DNA of 64,000 nt from Bryopsis sp. KO-2023 (GCA_030272585.1 BSYQ01000009.1:1364001-1428000), one strand, 5' to 3'. Counted from the first letter of the stretch, positions 24,747-35,075 are shown. Translations and numbers: made by a program. The notes: generated from the letters alone by a model not told the origin.

Positions 24747-26209
24747 GTTCAGCATGACAGCAGCGCGTCTGGGTTGATACTTGCAGTATAAAGAGTTTCA
24801 CAAGACTTGAAATGGGTGGTTGTTATTGACTGAAGATTAATGGCAGTGCAGAGACTGCACCTGTGACATGAAATGGTTTTGATATGTTGTGCTGCAATTG
24901 ATTCTGGCACATCCAGGATCAATGCAGTTGGAGTTTGGTATGGTTTTATATAGATGGCTGGCATAATTTTCTGTAATTTAGCAGTGGTAGATCTCCACAT
25001 TTTTGGGATGCACGAGGGGTTGAGAACTCCTGCGATCATTTTTGTTTTCGATTTTTATTTCATTGAGGAATTTTGATGCTACTTTTGAATGAAAACACAC
25101 TATTTGCAGAAATGTTTTTTTTCGTAGATATCAGTGTGTGTGTATAGAGGGAAACTGAACAATGGGAGTTTTGAACAAATGACCAAGTTGCAGTGACTTG
25201 CATTGACTCTTGCCTGTTTGCATGCCAAGCTGACCAAATTGTTTGTTGCAGACAATGCCAATTATGATCATCATGTGTTGCCAATGAACACAACCAACAT
25301 CAAGCATAAGAAAGAACGGATCAGAGAAAATCAATGAAATCGACTGTATTTACCTCACCCCCAGGGGGAAAAAAAATAAAACGAGGCATTGTTTCAACGT
25401 CAAGGTTCTGGAAGTCAACTGGTTATCAACTGGATATGCACTGTGCATTCATTTTGTTTTGTTCTTTTCTGGGGTTTCTTTGGTTGGGGTTGTGGAGGGC
25501 AGTAAAAACGTTGTTACAAATGAATGCAAAGAAAACAAAGACAAATATGTTTTCTTTTGTTTAAAAAATGAGGGGGATTTTTATGGAGCGTTGATCTTGA
25601 TTTTCTTTCTTTCCGGAAAGAGGGGGATGCCCCCTCTCAAAATCTGCCTCAGAATCTGTGGGTTTTGTGGGAGGCCTGGCCGGACTACCTATTTTCTTCA
25701 TTTCTTTTCCTTTTTCCTACTTTTTCCCCTGATCTTTTCCCCTTTTGACAAACACCTTGCAAAATTGGGTGGTTTTTACAAAGGATGCTTTATGACCCCC
25801 ATGACAGTAACTCTCGCCTTCAGATCGGGCTGCAAAATCCTCGCGAAGTTCTGCACTCCCTGCACACCACCAGCAATCGCAGCCTTCCGTGCACCCTTTG
25901 GTAGACTTTTGTCGGACTGGCGCTTTGTTCGCTTGGATTGCATAATGTTCGGAGGAAGGTTGACAATCTCTTACGATACGCAGACGTTTTCCATCAACCA
26001 AGAAGAACCTTCACGTTGGACTACCAGTCACTGTCATAGCCCTGGCAGGTCACCTTCAATGAGGTTCCGATGAAATATGTTGTCATGAGTGACCCTGTGA
26101 AAAGTTGGTCGATTGCCAGGTGCAGCCATAGGTTCACTTGGTGATTGTGGTGGACAGGAGCAAAAGAGAAAAACCTCTTCCCCAATAGAACGCGAGGATT
26201 TTCTGAAAA
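24747..26209. other. Spacer between paralogs 3 and 4
   Basis: About 1.5 kb. Open frames near 25459-26073 show no recognisable domain, paralog similarity or splice logic and are not called. No additional eight-cysteine copy was found on either strand. Confidence 0.45.
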
Positions 26210-27661
26210 ATGGCGAGGATCGCAGGGATGCTTGCATTGTTGGTCGTTGCCGGTATGGGTTGGGTTTTTAAGAAAGTCAAATTTGTGATCGGGTCGACAA
26301 AAACCAGAAACGCTGCTTGGTTGAGATATTGTCTGTGTATGATATCGTCTAATGATCTATTGTTGCGGAATATAGGTGTTGTGGCGGTTGGCAGAGGGGA
26401 TGGCGAGGTCCCAACTTTGCATTCCTGCGAGATTTCTGCAGCGAGCCTGGACTCGACGGACTTTATCGCGCGATCTCTCGGAGGGAATGCAGAGTGTGTG
26501 AGCGCTGAAGACAAGGGAGCATGCTGCGATGAGGTCAGTAAAAAATGCATTGGAACTGATGGGCAGCGGCTGCGATTTTTGTACTGTTGAAGTTAAACGT
26601 TGGGTGTTCGTGTGCTAGGTTCTGGGACTCTTTGGGCAAGGCGGCGGCGCCGAGTTCTGTAAGTGTAGCGGCAGTTCTTTTCTCCTACGATGAACTCTAG
26701 TTGTTGGTCGCTCTGCTTTTCGTTCGACTGCTTTTCGTTTGAAATCGATTCTGAAGTTTCGGCGCGTTTGGGATATGGGCAGGCATGTGCAATGAAGAGT
26801 TCTTTTCATCCATGTTGATGGGTCTTCCTGCGCCTAATGGCGTTGAACCTTCGGATTACGTGGATATGTGAGTATCACGAGTCTGACTCACGCTGATCTG
26901 TAAATGTATCCATCCTCTCATTCACATTCTGTCTTATTTATCTAAGTCAAGAACTTTTATCGATTTTATTTTTTGGGGTGCTGAAGGGATCTATTTTTTA
27001 TTATTTTTGCTGCATGACCTTGATATTCTCTCTTGGTTCTTCTCAAGATAACCTAACTACATTGTGGAAATTCTTCAGGTTGAAGGAGTGCGGTGTCCCT
27101 GTGGCTGGACAGTTGACTTGCCCAGGAACTGAGGTGGAATCGAAGGCTGAGCCAAGGGTGCAATCCCAGATCATTACCTCGCTCATTTTGGCTCGTGTTT
27201 TGGGAGGTGGCAGACAAGGTGGTGGACGTGGAGGTGGTGATGGATCCAGTCGCCCGCCAGCCCCTTCGCCTCCACCTACTCCCCCACCCCCACCTCCTCC
27301 TGTTTTGCCAGGTATTGCAACTGAGAGAGATTTTGGAGTTGCTGTAGTGGTGTGGCTGTCTCACCAGATTTGTCGTATTTAAGAATGGGTTTTGTTTTCG
27401 TTTGGTGCAGCTGCTGGTGGAAAGAAGGGTGGTGCCAAGGTGGTCACTCTTGCCCCTGCTGGAGGAAAGAAGGGAGGTGGCGGCGCTGTGGTTGCCACTC
27501 CAGCTTCTGCACCAGCTACGACCACGGTTGCAACTCCAGTGGCTGCTCCAGTGGCTGCTCCAGTGGCTGCACCAGTGGCTGCACCTGGTGCTGGTGGTCG
27601 TGGTGGCGGTGCTGGAGCGCCCGGTGCTCCTGGTGGCTCTTTCCTCGGGGGATCTGGTTAA
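26210..27661 (+). CDS. Secreted eight-cysteine (lipid-transfer-protein-like) protein, paralog 4
   Basis: Exons 26210-26252, 26376-26533, 26619-26658, 26783-26867, 27079-27311 and 27411-27661 give 269 residues, all introns GT-AG. A signal peptide (MARIAGMLALLVVAG...) is followed by the eight-cysteine core with the same spacing as the other three and C1 at residue 32. The helix after the core is less basic (EPRVQSQIITSLILARVLGG) and passes into a Gly/Arg stretch and a proline-rich linker. The tail has KKGG motifs, a four-fold VAAP repeat and a Gly/Ala-rich end. Exons 3 and 4 (40 and 85 bases) are invariant in the family. Last member of the array; element B begins 471 bp downstream. Confidence 0.87.
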
Positions 27662-28132
27662 AAAAAGAACCACTGAATGGAGTATATGATCTCCAATCAT
27701 CTGCCAACATTTAGTAATAATATATTGGATGGCACCCATAGTTTTTTTCTTTTGCCTCCTTGTTGGCATTTCGAGTCTTTGTTTCATTTCCTGCCTGTGC
27801 ATAAGTGCCAGGGCTGATAAAGTATTGCAAAAGAAACACCATGTGTCATGAGAAATCGTACGTTTCTGGAAGATGGTTTTTTCTGAAGGCCGGAGGAATG
27901 GGACTTTCTCCTGATAATAATTAAAAGGGGCTGGGCTGGGATGTTGCCTAACGTGTTTTTTTCTTCTCGTTTTTAGCCTGTTTTTACTTTGCTCAGATCA
28001 GCTGAGGTCCATTAGTTATGTATCTACTAGGCCTGGTGATCTGTCATCAAAGGGCTGGCTGTTCAGTCAAGACCTTGATTACCCTTGCATGCATGCGTTT
28101 CATAACGAGAGTGGGAAAGAGTACATGTTTTG
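27662..28132. other. Flank between paralog 4 and element B
   Basis: 3' flank of paralog 4. Nothing further is seen except the 5-bp target duplication TTTTG at 28128-28132 belonging to element B. Confidence 0.5.
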
Positions 28133-28312
28133 TGATATGAACGGTTCGAGGTCACAGACCGAAGACAAGAGTTAACTGCAAAAAGGATAGAACTGTGGTG
28201 GGAAGGCTAGGCCGCGTTATATGGCCTCTGGGACGGTACGAGATCTCACATCTCGAACCGTCCCCGTCCAGCTGTACTTCTGGACGGACTAGTGAGTCAG
28301 AGGTTCATATCA
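28133..28312 (-). repeat. 3' LTR of element B
   Basis: 180 bp, TGATATGAAC...GTTCATATCA. Same hairpin as in A's LTR, but the U5-side half differs clearly from A. Confidence 0.93.
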
Positions 28313-28612
28313 ACTAGTCCCCCCCCCACGACTTCGCGTCCCGCGAAGCCGACAGTTCATCTCCGTAATCGTTACACCAAAATAACCCAAATAACTGTTC
28401 GAATGTTTGTCCCAACCAGTCCCAGTGTTTCTGCAAAAGAGAATAACCCGAAAAACCCTGTTCGATACTGTTCAACCCGAACTCACAAAAAGAAGTCAAT
28501 AAAGAAAACCGTTCCACAGCGTCCCCGACGCTTTCACAAAAGAACCCACGAAACGAAAAACCCCGAACCGAATACCGAACGAAACCAAACCATAACAAGA
28601 AAACCAATTAAG
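28313..28612 (-). other. 3' untranslated part and polypurine tract of element B
   Basis: Non-coding. 28313-28327 is the complement of the G-rich polypurine tract directly before the 3' LTR, as in element A. Confidence 0.75.
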
Positions 28613-30040
28613 TCACTCCGGTGCCCCCTGTGCGCGTCTTTTGCGCGACCCCCCTTTAGGAACGTGAGGGGGTTCGAGGCCGGTGCGATCGTAATACATT
28701 TTCCCATAGCCGTTTATGATATCCTTTAAACGGCCAGTCCACTCCGTACCGAGCTCGCGTTTGTAGCAGGCCGGACACTCGCTCGCGGGAAATGGTTCGT
28801 CCAAGCCAGGCACCAAAGCGACGTCGTCCCCAAGCATCGGGGTACGCGAGTCCTGAAGGATATCCTCCGGTTCCGGGAAAAACCCGTCCTGACGGTGGAA
28901 TCGTACGGCGCGCGCGGCCAGGCGGAGGCCGGCGTTATGGGACAGGCACGTGAGGTGCTTCCCACAACCGATTACTCGGTCGTAAAGCTCCCTCACCGGC
29001 CTCCCCGTGGCCGAGCACGCAGGACATATGGGGATGCCTCCCCCATCCGCTGGTCCTCCAGTAACCTGGGTTGGAGTCCGGGTCGTCGTGGTCGCCGTTG
29101 GGGTGCTTGGAGTCGCCTTTGGAGTATTCGCCGGTTGTGGCGCGGAAGTCGTGTCGATGGACGTTCCCCCACTTTCGTCCTGGATGACCGTCTCGGTAGC
29201 CACTGGGACTGGCATGACGAACTTCCCATGGCGTAGTCTGCGGGGGTCCACGATGCGATTGCGCTTTGTCCTGGGACGGTTTGGAACTGGAGACGTCACT
29301 GGAAGTGGCTGTCCCAACACCGCTGGTGGTCCCTCGTCCTCACTGCTGGCGCATGTGTCGGGACGAGGTACTGGCGTCACTGGACGTGGCTTGGTGGTGG
29401 TCTCGGGTGGTGGAAGGATGCGCGGAGTAGCCAGGAAGCCAGAGAGTTCCGTTGGTGACAGAAGAGATCCCTCGTTCGTCCCGTCGCCACTAGGTTGCAA
29501 TGGCTGGGACGGTGGAACCGTCGGCGCAACCTCGGAAGCTTCCTGCGCAGGTCGTCCGACCGAGAGGGCATCGGCGCCTGTGGTGAGGGTCGCGTCGATG
29601 CTGGTCCAAGCCTCCTCGAGGGTGTGGCGAATGCTGGCCACACGCTGGTTATCCACCTCGGCTGCGGCTTGTACCACGAGTTTGAGCCTGTCCTGGGCTT
29701 CCTTCGCGTCGGACTGTCTCAATTTCTTCTCTCGGTTTTCCCTGTCGAGCGCACCGCGTTGCAACATACTCGCCAGTTCCGCTTCCTTCTTTGCGCCCTC
29801 GAGCTGACGCTTGACCGTTTCCAATTCCGTCTCGGCCGCATCTTTTTCTCCTTTGATCTTTTCCAGCTCGGTTTTCAGCTCGTCGACCGTCTTGTCCGCT
29901 TTAACCTTCGCCAACTCGGCTTCCAATTCCGTGATCTTTTTCTCCGCTGATTCCGCCCTCGCAGTTTCCTCCGCCAACTTGCGTTCCAACTCCTCCTTCT
30001 CCGTCTGCATATTCTGGGCCATTTCCAGGAAGGTCGCCAT
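28613..30040 (-). CDS. ORF3 of element B: coiled-coil protein with RING-like Cys/His cluster
   Basis: 475 codons from ATG at 30040. The first ~100 residues are strongly coiled coil (repeated EELERKLAEE-type heptads). A Pro/Thr-rich middle with basic patches (RPRTKRNR) follows. The C-terminal part has CPAC, then CGKH, CLSH and, after ~60 residues, CPAC, i.e. C-X2-C, C-X2-H, C-X2-H, C-X2-C. This is the ligand order of a RING-type zinc finger with a long last loop. The very end is basic (SRKRRAQG). Ty3-type elements normally end with pol, so this is an accessory gene. Possible roles are ubiquitin ligase, nucleic-acid binding or particle scaffold; none can be decided from sequence. Element C has an independent-looking homolog. 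Confidence 0.8.
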   Translation of the reverse strand: MATFLEMAQNMQTEKEELERKLAEETARAESAEKKITELEAELAKVKADKTVDELKTELEKIKGEKDAAETELETVKRQLEGAKKEAELASMLQRGALDRENREKKLRQSDAKEAQDRLKLVVQAAAEVDNQRVASIRHTLEEAWTSIDATLTTGADALSVGRPAQEASEVAPTVPPSQPLQPSGDGTNEGSLLSPTELSGFLATPRILPPPETTTKPRPVTPVPRPDTCASSEDEGPPAVLGQPLPVTSPVPNRPRTKRNRIVDPRRLRHGKFVMPVPVATETVIQDESGGTSIDTTSAPQPANTPKATPSTPTATTTTRTPTQVTGGPADGGGIPICPACSATGRPVRELYDRVIGCGKHLTCLSHNAGLRLAARAVRFHRQDGFFPEPEDILQDSRTPMLGDDVALVPGLDEPFPASECPACYKRELGTEWTGRLKDIINGYGKMYYDRTGLEPPHVPKGGSRKRRAQGAPE

Positions 30041-30359
30041 CTTTGGTGTGATTCTGGTCCGAACAAGCCTTCTCCCTTTCCTTCCTATTTTCCTTTGGCG
30101 CTCCGATCTGGTACCGGTTGATAACAAAAGTGCTGGTAGGTAACCTCCCCGGTTACCCTTCTCTTATTCCCTTACTTTCGCATACGTCACCTCACGGTAC
30201 GTCTTGACGTGTCGTCCGTCCATGACAGTTCGTACGAGCTGGAGACACCTCGTCAGACTCGTGGCAGTGAACTCGTTCCGTCCCATACCGGCCATTCACT
30301 GGGACGAGCTGACTTTGCACTCAATCCGTCTCCACCCTCCTCGTACGGGTATCGCTGTT
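30041..30359 (-). other. Spacer between pol and ORF3 of element B
   Basis: About 320 bp without a convincing gene. How ORF3 is expressed (subgenomic RNA, splicing, reinitiation) is not visible. Confidence 0.5.
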
Positions 30360-31844
30360 TCAGGTACGGTTACGACCACGCGTGCGTCGCGTACGAGCCT
30401 CCTTGACGATGAAGTCGGCCAGTAGGTCAGCCGCACTCGTGAAGTTCTCCTCTGGCTCCCACGTCGCCTCATGTAGTGGGTACCCCTTCCATAGTACGAG
30501 GTACCTCTTCCGCTTGCCCGTTCCCTTTGATCGAAGTATGCTCTCCACCTCGTACTCAAGCTGTCCCGTTAACTCGTCCGTGAGTACTGGTCCTGGTTCG
30601 ACGTCACGTACGAACTCGGACGAACGACGGAACTCCTTCAGCTTTGAGATGTGGAACGTGGGATGCAGGCGCCATGTACTCGGTAGCGTCAAACGATAAG
30701 CCACCGGAGAGATCACCTTCTCGATCTTGAATGGCCCCACATACTTTCTTCGAATCTTCGAGGGCAGGTGCTTTGTAATCGCCAGTGGGATGTGTGATGA
30801 ACGAAGACAGACTTCCTGGCCGACTTGGAACTCGACATGTCTGCGCTTCCTGTTCGCGTTCTCTGCCATGCGGTCCTGGGCCAGTTTGTAGTTCTTCTTC
30901 GCTTCGTTCATCTCCTCATCCATTCGCGCCACCATTGCGTCCGCCGCTTCCACAATCGACTTCGGACGGTACACCTCGAGGGCACGAGGGTGCTGGCCGT
31001 ACATGAGGTAGAACGGCGAATAGCCAGTCGAAGCGTTCGTAGCGTTGTTAGCTGCGAACTCGGCCGTGTTCAGTAGTTTCGCCCACCCGTCCGGCCTTGC
31101 TTCCACGTAGGGACGTAGAAAGTTCTCCAAGGTCCGGATTGTAACCTCGGACTGTCCGTCAGTCTGAGGATGGAACGCTGTTGACATCTTCAACGAGGAC
31201 CCAAGCAACCGGAACAGCTCCTTCCAGAACTGGCTGGTGAACCTCGGGTCTCGGTCCGAGATGATCACGCTCGGTATTCCGAACGTGGGGAACACATGTT
31301 TGAAGAACATGTCAGCGTATCCTTGGGCCGTCACTTCCTTGGAACACGGGACGAACTTGCAGAACTTCGTGAGCCTATCGACGAATACAGCCACGGCCGT
31401 GAACCCCTGGGACTCTGGAAGGTCCGTCATGAGGTCCGTGGTGACCTGTTCCCACTTGTAGGTGGGGACGGGCAATGGGTTCAGCAACCCCTTCGCCTTG
31501 GCGTTGTCCGTCTTCATCACCTGGCACGTGCTGCATGTTCGAACGTAATGGTCCACGGCCCTTCTCCATCCGCGCCACCAGTACTTTCGGCTCACCAAGT
31601 CGGCCGTACGAGCCACCCCAGGGTGACCGGCCATTGGTATGTCGTGGTGATCGTGTAGAATCACCTGGCGTTTCGTTCGTGGCACCACCACCTTTGGTAG
31701 TGCTCCTGGGTTCGGACTGGTGTAGAGAAGCAACCCGTCCTGACTAAGGGAATAATCAGAAACGGATCCACCAGCCTGCAGTTTGGTACGAATAGAGCTC
31801 AGAATAGGGTCTTCCGCCAGTGCATCCTGCCAAGCTTGAGCCTC
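30360..31844 (-). pseudogene. pol: Pol of element B, third segment: integrase and chromodomain
   Basis: Continuation of B pol after the element D insertion, ending at the stop at 30360. It holds the HHCC zinc region, the integrase DDE core ([31 protein letters not shown]) and the GPF-like C-terminal part. Last comes a chromodomain with the pattern YLVLWKGYP...ATWEP that typically reads histone marks and guides insertion. In frame and open throughout, but separated from the rest of pol by 7.8 kb of element D. Confidence 0.92.
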
Positions 31845-32358
31845 TGATACCAGCTGCTGACGTCCAGGGACGTCAGACGTCAAAAGCGTCATGCATCTGA
31901 CGTCTGTGAAGCGTCAGATGCATCCCCGGTGAATGACAGCATCCTCCCAAGGAGGTACTACTGAACTACAGCGAGGAAACCACCGCAAGAGCACAGAGTC
32001 AAGACAGTGGTTCGATCAGCCAGATTAGGACTTGCGAGACTGAGGTCTTGTGTTCGAGTCTGAGTGGGAACGTGCTTTGGACTGGGCCTGTGTGTGAGAG
32101 TGTGAGTGAGTCAGGAGTAGAACTGGCGGCTGTGAGTCAGGGTAGTGGGAGTGTTACGGGTGGTTAGTCACCCTCGGGAAAGTCGAACTGGGAGTTGAAA
32201 TGATGGGACGCTTGATGTAACCTTGCTTTTCAGTGATCTGTTGGTGTGACCCCGAGTCTGTGACCCGTGCGATTTTGTGTGACCGTTCCGCCGCCGCCTC
32301 ACTCTTTCCCGAGATAGGAGACGTCGCTCGCGGACGTCAGTCCTCCCGAGCGATAACA
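31845..32358 (+). repeat. 5' LTR of element D
   Basis: 514 bp, TGATACC...GATAACA. A perfect 12-bp inverted repeat with a 9-base loop lies at 31891-31923. TGACGTC-type motifs are clustered at both ends (31856-31907 and 32328-32340), resembling bZIP-factor sites. No clear TATA box. Confidence 0.93.
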
Positions 32359-32828
32359 TTTTTGGTTTCGGAGCCCGAAGGAACCGACTGGACTGGAGCT
32401 CTCCGCTGGTTTGACCAGCAGGTTTGTTCGAGGCGCTTAACGCCAGTCGTAAGGTCGTGGGAAAACGGAAAAAAGGCAAACGCAGTGAACGGGAAAAAAG
32501 GAAAACGTGTGGTAGCAACGTTGGAAAAGAAGCACACCCATAAAAAGAGAGAAAAGAGGGTGCCAACGTTCAGTCGTGTGACAGGACGTTTGGGAAAAAG
32601 GTTACCCTGTAACCTGCGTCGCTGTCAGCGAACTGTAGTACTCAGGTTCGAAGGGTTAGAGTCGGACGTGAAGGGGTATAGTAGTATTACGTATAGTAAC
32701 TCTCACGGCAAGGGCACGTGGGTTATCCGTTCACAGTTCGGCAAGGACAGGTCGTGGCGCGAAAGTCAACGGTCTACAGTTGACAGTAACCGTTGCCTGG
32801 AAAGTCAACTGAAAGTCAAGCGACCAGA
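32359..32828 (+). other. Leader of element D with primer-binding site
   Basis: TGGTTTCGGAGCCC at 32363-32376 is the primer-binding site, sharing its first 12 bases with A, B and C. The remaining leader has no ATG-started gene. An open frame through it (from GTG at 32233) lacks an ATG and is not called. Confidence 0.7.
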
Positions 32829-35075
32829 ATGGCTCTGGTTCCGGTCGTTACAGAAAGCGACATGGTCGCGATAAGCGACGAAGTCATGGAAGGGTCAGAA
32901 GTGCAACCAATGGTGCACCAGCAAATTCAGAATATACAGATTAATGGTTCTGATCACACTGAAATGCAAAGACAGATTGAGGTCTGGGGTGGAACAGTAA
33001 CCAACCACCTCCAGCAATCATTGACCTCCATGCAGAGTCAGGTTCAACAAGTCCAGGTTGAACTCTATACACACAGAGAGCAAGCAGAGCTACATCAGTC
33101 AACTCTAAAGGAAGAGTTGCAGTCAGCCTTAGTGCACAGTTTGGAAGAACAGAGTCGAAAACTACAGCAGACTCAGGAGCTACATGCAAAGGACTTTTAT
33201 CAAAGCCTCACTGCAAATACAAATACTCAACTGAAGGACCTTGGTGAACAGTTGAGAAGTACAGGAAAAGATCATGCTGTGGGCATGGCTCAATGGAAAA
33301 ATAAGAACCAAACAGAGCTGGAACTATTCCAGAAGAAGCAGTTAGCTCTACAGGAGCAACTGATGTTGGTTCAAAAGAAACAACAGGAAGATATTAATGC
33401 CCAATTATATGAAGTGTCTCAGCACATGCAAAGAATGCAAAAACAGCTGATGGAAGAGAGGGAGAGTATGACAAACACAATGACTAGCATACTGCAAGGA
33501 GAATTGGACTCCTATCCTGCAGTCATTCAGAAAATGGTAGCTACAGCAGTGGATGAAACCACCACAGCTATTGAGGACAAGTATAACAATGCTGAAGGAC
33601 AGAAAGCAGATCTAGAAGAGACTAGATGGGCTTTAACTGATCCAGAATATCAGAAAGCAGTTGATGGCTGGATGAAGGATGGAATCCTGAGAACACCTAT
33701 TCCTCCACAAGTGATGCAAGTGCATATGATGCAAGCAACACAAACAGTACAGAATACAGAGGAAGGAGAAACTGAGGGACAAACTCAGGATATCCCAACA
33801 TCTGGTCAGCCACCAGTACAGCAAGTTATACCTGCCACAAGTACTGGAGCAGTACCTCCAGGACCCTCTTCTTTAGGTCTAATAGACCTCACTTCAGGAC
33901 AACAACTGTCCATGGGTTTACCACCCCCTATACTGCAACCACCAGCAGTAACTATAGCACCTCCAGCTACCTTTACTTTAGGTACTACCCCAGCACCATC
34001 AGGAATGGGAATTAGACCACCAAATCCCTTTGAACAGTTAACAAGTCAAAGAGCACCCAGTGGTGGTGCACCTGGAGGAACTCCAGGGGATCCAAATGGA
34101 TCAAATGGACCGAATGGCCCAGACAGACCAGGTATGCCTAGAGCATCTGGTTCTGGACATCCAGGGCCAGGGAATGGTGGTGATGGTGGTGGAGGTGATG
34201 GAGGAGGTCCCCCAGGAGGAGGACCACCTGATAGAGATCCTAGTGGCACATCAGGAGGTTCAGGACAAGGTCCTGATAGACCTTACAGCAAACAGATTAA
34301 GCTCACTCCCCCAGAGAAATTCACAGGAGATGAAAGGATGTCTGCAACAGAATGGATACTAGGAATGAAGAGATGGTTGCAGAATCAACACATCTTAGAG
34401 AGAGACTGGTTATCCTGTTTTCAGTCACATCTCCAGGGAGATGCACTTAGCTGGTTAAACCTGATGGATATACAGATCATGAATCAGGAAAAAGCAGAGT
34501 ATGCTAGCTGGCAAGAGTTCACTCAAGAACTAAGGAATGTTTTTGAGCCAGTCTCCCTAATAGAGACTGCCAGAAAGCAGTTAAGAACTCTAAGGCAGAC
34601 TGGAACTGCCTTAGGCTACATCAGACTCTTCAGAAAGCTGATGTTTAGACTCCCCAACCTACCTCAAGAAGAAAGATATGCAGCCTTTGTGGATGGGCTC
34701 TCAGATAGAAATATGCAAGCACAGGTTATGACCCTGTGTGATGGGGATCTGGATAAGGCCATCCTCACAGTTCAAAGACTCTCTGCAACTATAGGCAGTA
34801 GAGGTGGCACTACTAGCAGCTTTAGAGGCAGAGGTAGAGGGAGGGGAAGATTTGGACAAAGGAATACACAGATGTCGGCAGTGATAGCTGCTGCAACACC
34901 ACAACTACCTCTTGCAGCAAACTCAGTTAAAGCTGTGCAACAGAGAGGTCAGATGGGATCTAGACCCTCAAGGGGAGGATCCTTTAAGTGTTTTCTATGT
35001 GGAAGCACAGAGCATGGGGTGAGACAGTGTCCCAAACTGTCCCAAGCTCAGAAAGCCCTGAAGAAGGGAAACTAA
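32829..35075 (+). CDS. gag: Gag polyprotein of element D
   Basis: About 748 residues from the first in-frame ATG (MALVPVV...). The N-terminal ~250 residues are Gln-rich coiled coil, followed by a Pro/Thr/Gln-rich region and a Gly/Pro-rich region. The capsid-like domain carries the family pattern WxxFTQELRNVFEP...ARKQLRTLRQTG...YIRLFRK. An Arg/Gly segment and a CX2CX4HX4C zinc knuckle (CFLCGSTEHGVRQC) close the protein. It ends at TAA immediately after a GGGAAAC slippery heptamer, implying that a fraction of ribosomes continue into pol. Confidence 0.92.
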   Translation: MALVPVVTESDMVAISDEVMEGSEVQPMVHQQIQNIQINGSDHTEMQRQIEVWGGTVTNHLQQSLTSMQSQVQQVQVELYTHREQAELHQSTLKEELQSALVHSLEEQSRKLQQTQELHAKDFYQSLTANTNTQLKDLGEQLRSTGKDHAVGMAQWKNKNQTELELFQKKQLALQEQLMLVQKKQQEDINAQLYEVSQHMQRMQKQLMEERESMTNTMTSILQGELDSYPAVIQKMVATAVDETTTAIEDKYNNAEGQKADLEETRWALTDPEYQKAVDGWMKDGILRTPIPPQVMQVHMMQATQTVQNTEEGETEGQTQDIPTSGQPPVQQVIPATSTGAVPPGPSSLGLIDLTSGQQLSMGLPPPILQPPAVTIAPPATFTLGTTPAPSGMGIRPPNPFEQLTSQRAPSGGAPGGTPGDPNGSNGPNGPDRPGMPRASGSGHPGPGNGGDGGGGDGGGPPGGGPPDRDPSGTSGGSGQGPDRPYSKQIKLTPPEKFTGDERMSATEWILGMKRWLQNQHILERDWLSCFQSHLQGDALSWLNLMDIQIMNQEKAEYASWQEFTQELRNVFEPVSLIETARKQLRTLRQTGTALGYIRLFRKLMFRLPNLPQEERYAAFVDGLSDRNMQAQVMTLCDGDLDKAILTVQRLSATIGSRGGTTSSFRGRGRGRGRFGQRNTQMSAVIAAATPQLPLAANSVKAVQQRGQMGSRPSRGGSFKCFLCGSTEHGVRQCPKLSQAQKALKKGN

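Noticed and set aside
25459..26073. Open frame between paralogs 3 and 4 that might be a fifth secreted protein
   Set aside because: No signal-peptide exon, no eight-cysteine order and no splice sites matching the family.
31375..31747. Long reverse-strand open frames over the integrase regions of A, B and C
   Set aside because: Shadows of pol in GC-rich sequence; the same shapes recur wherever pol occurs and they have no domain.
32233..32874. Open frame of 213 codons through the LTR end and leader of element D
   Set aside because: No ATG start, no recognisable domain and it begins inside the LTR; probably a chance open frame.
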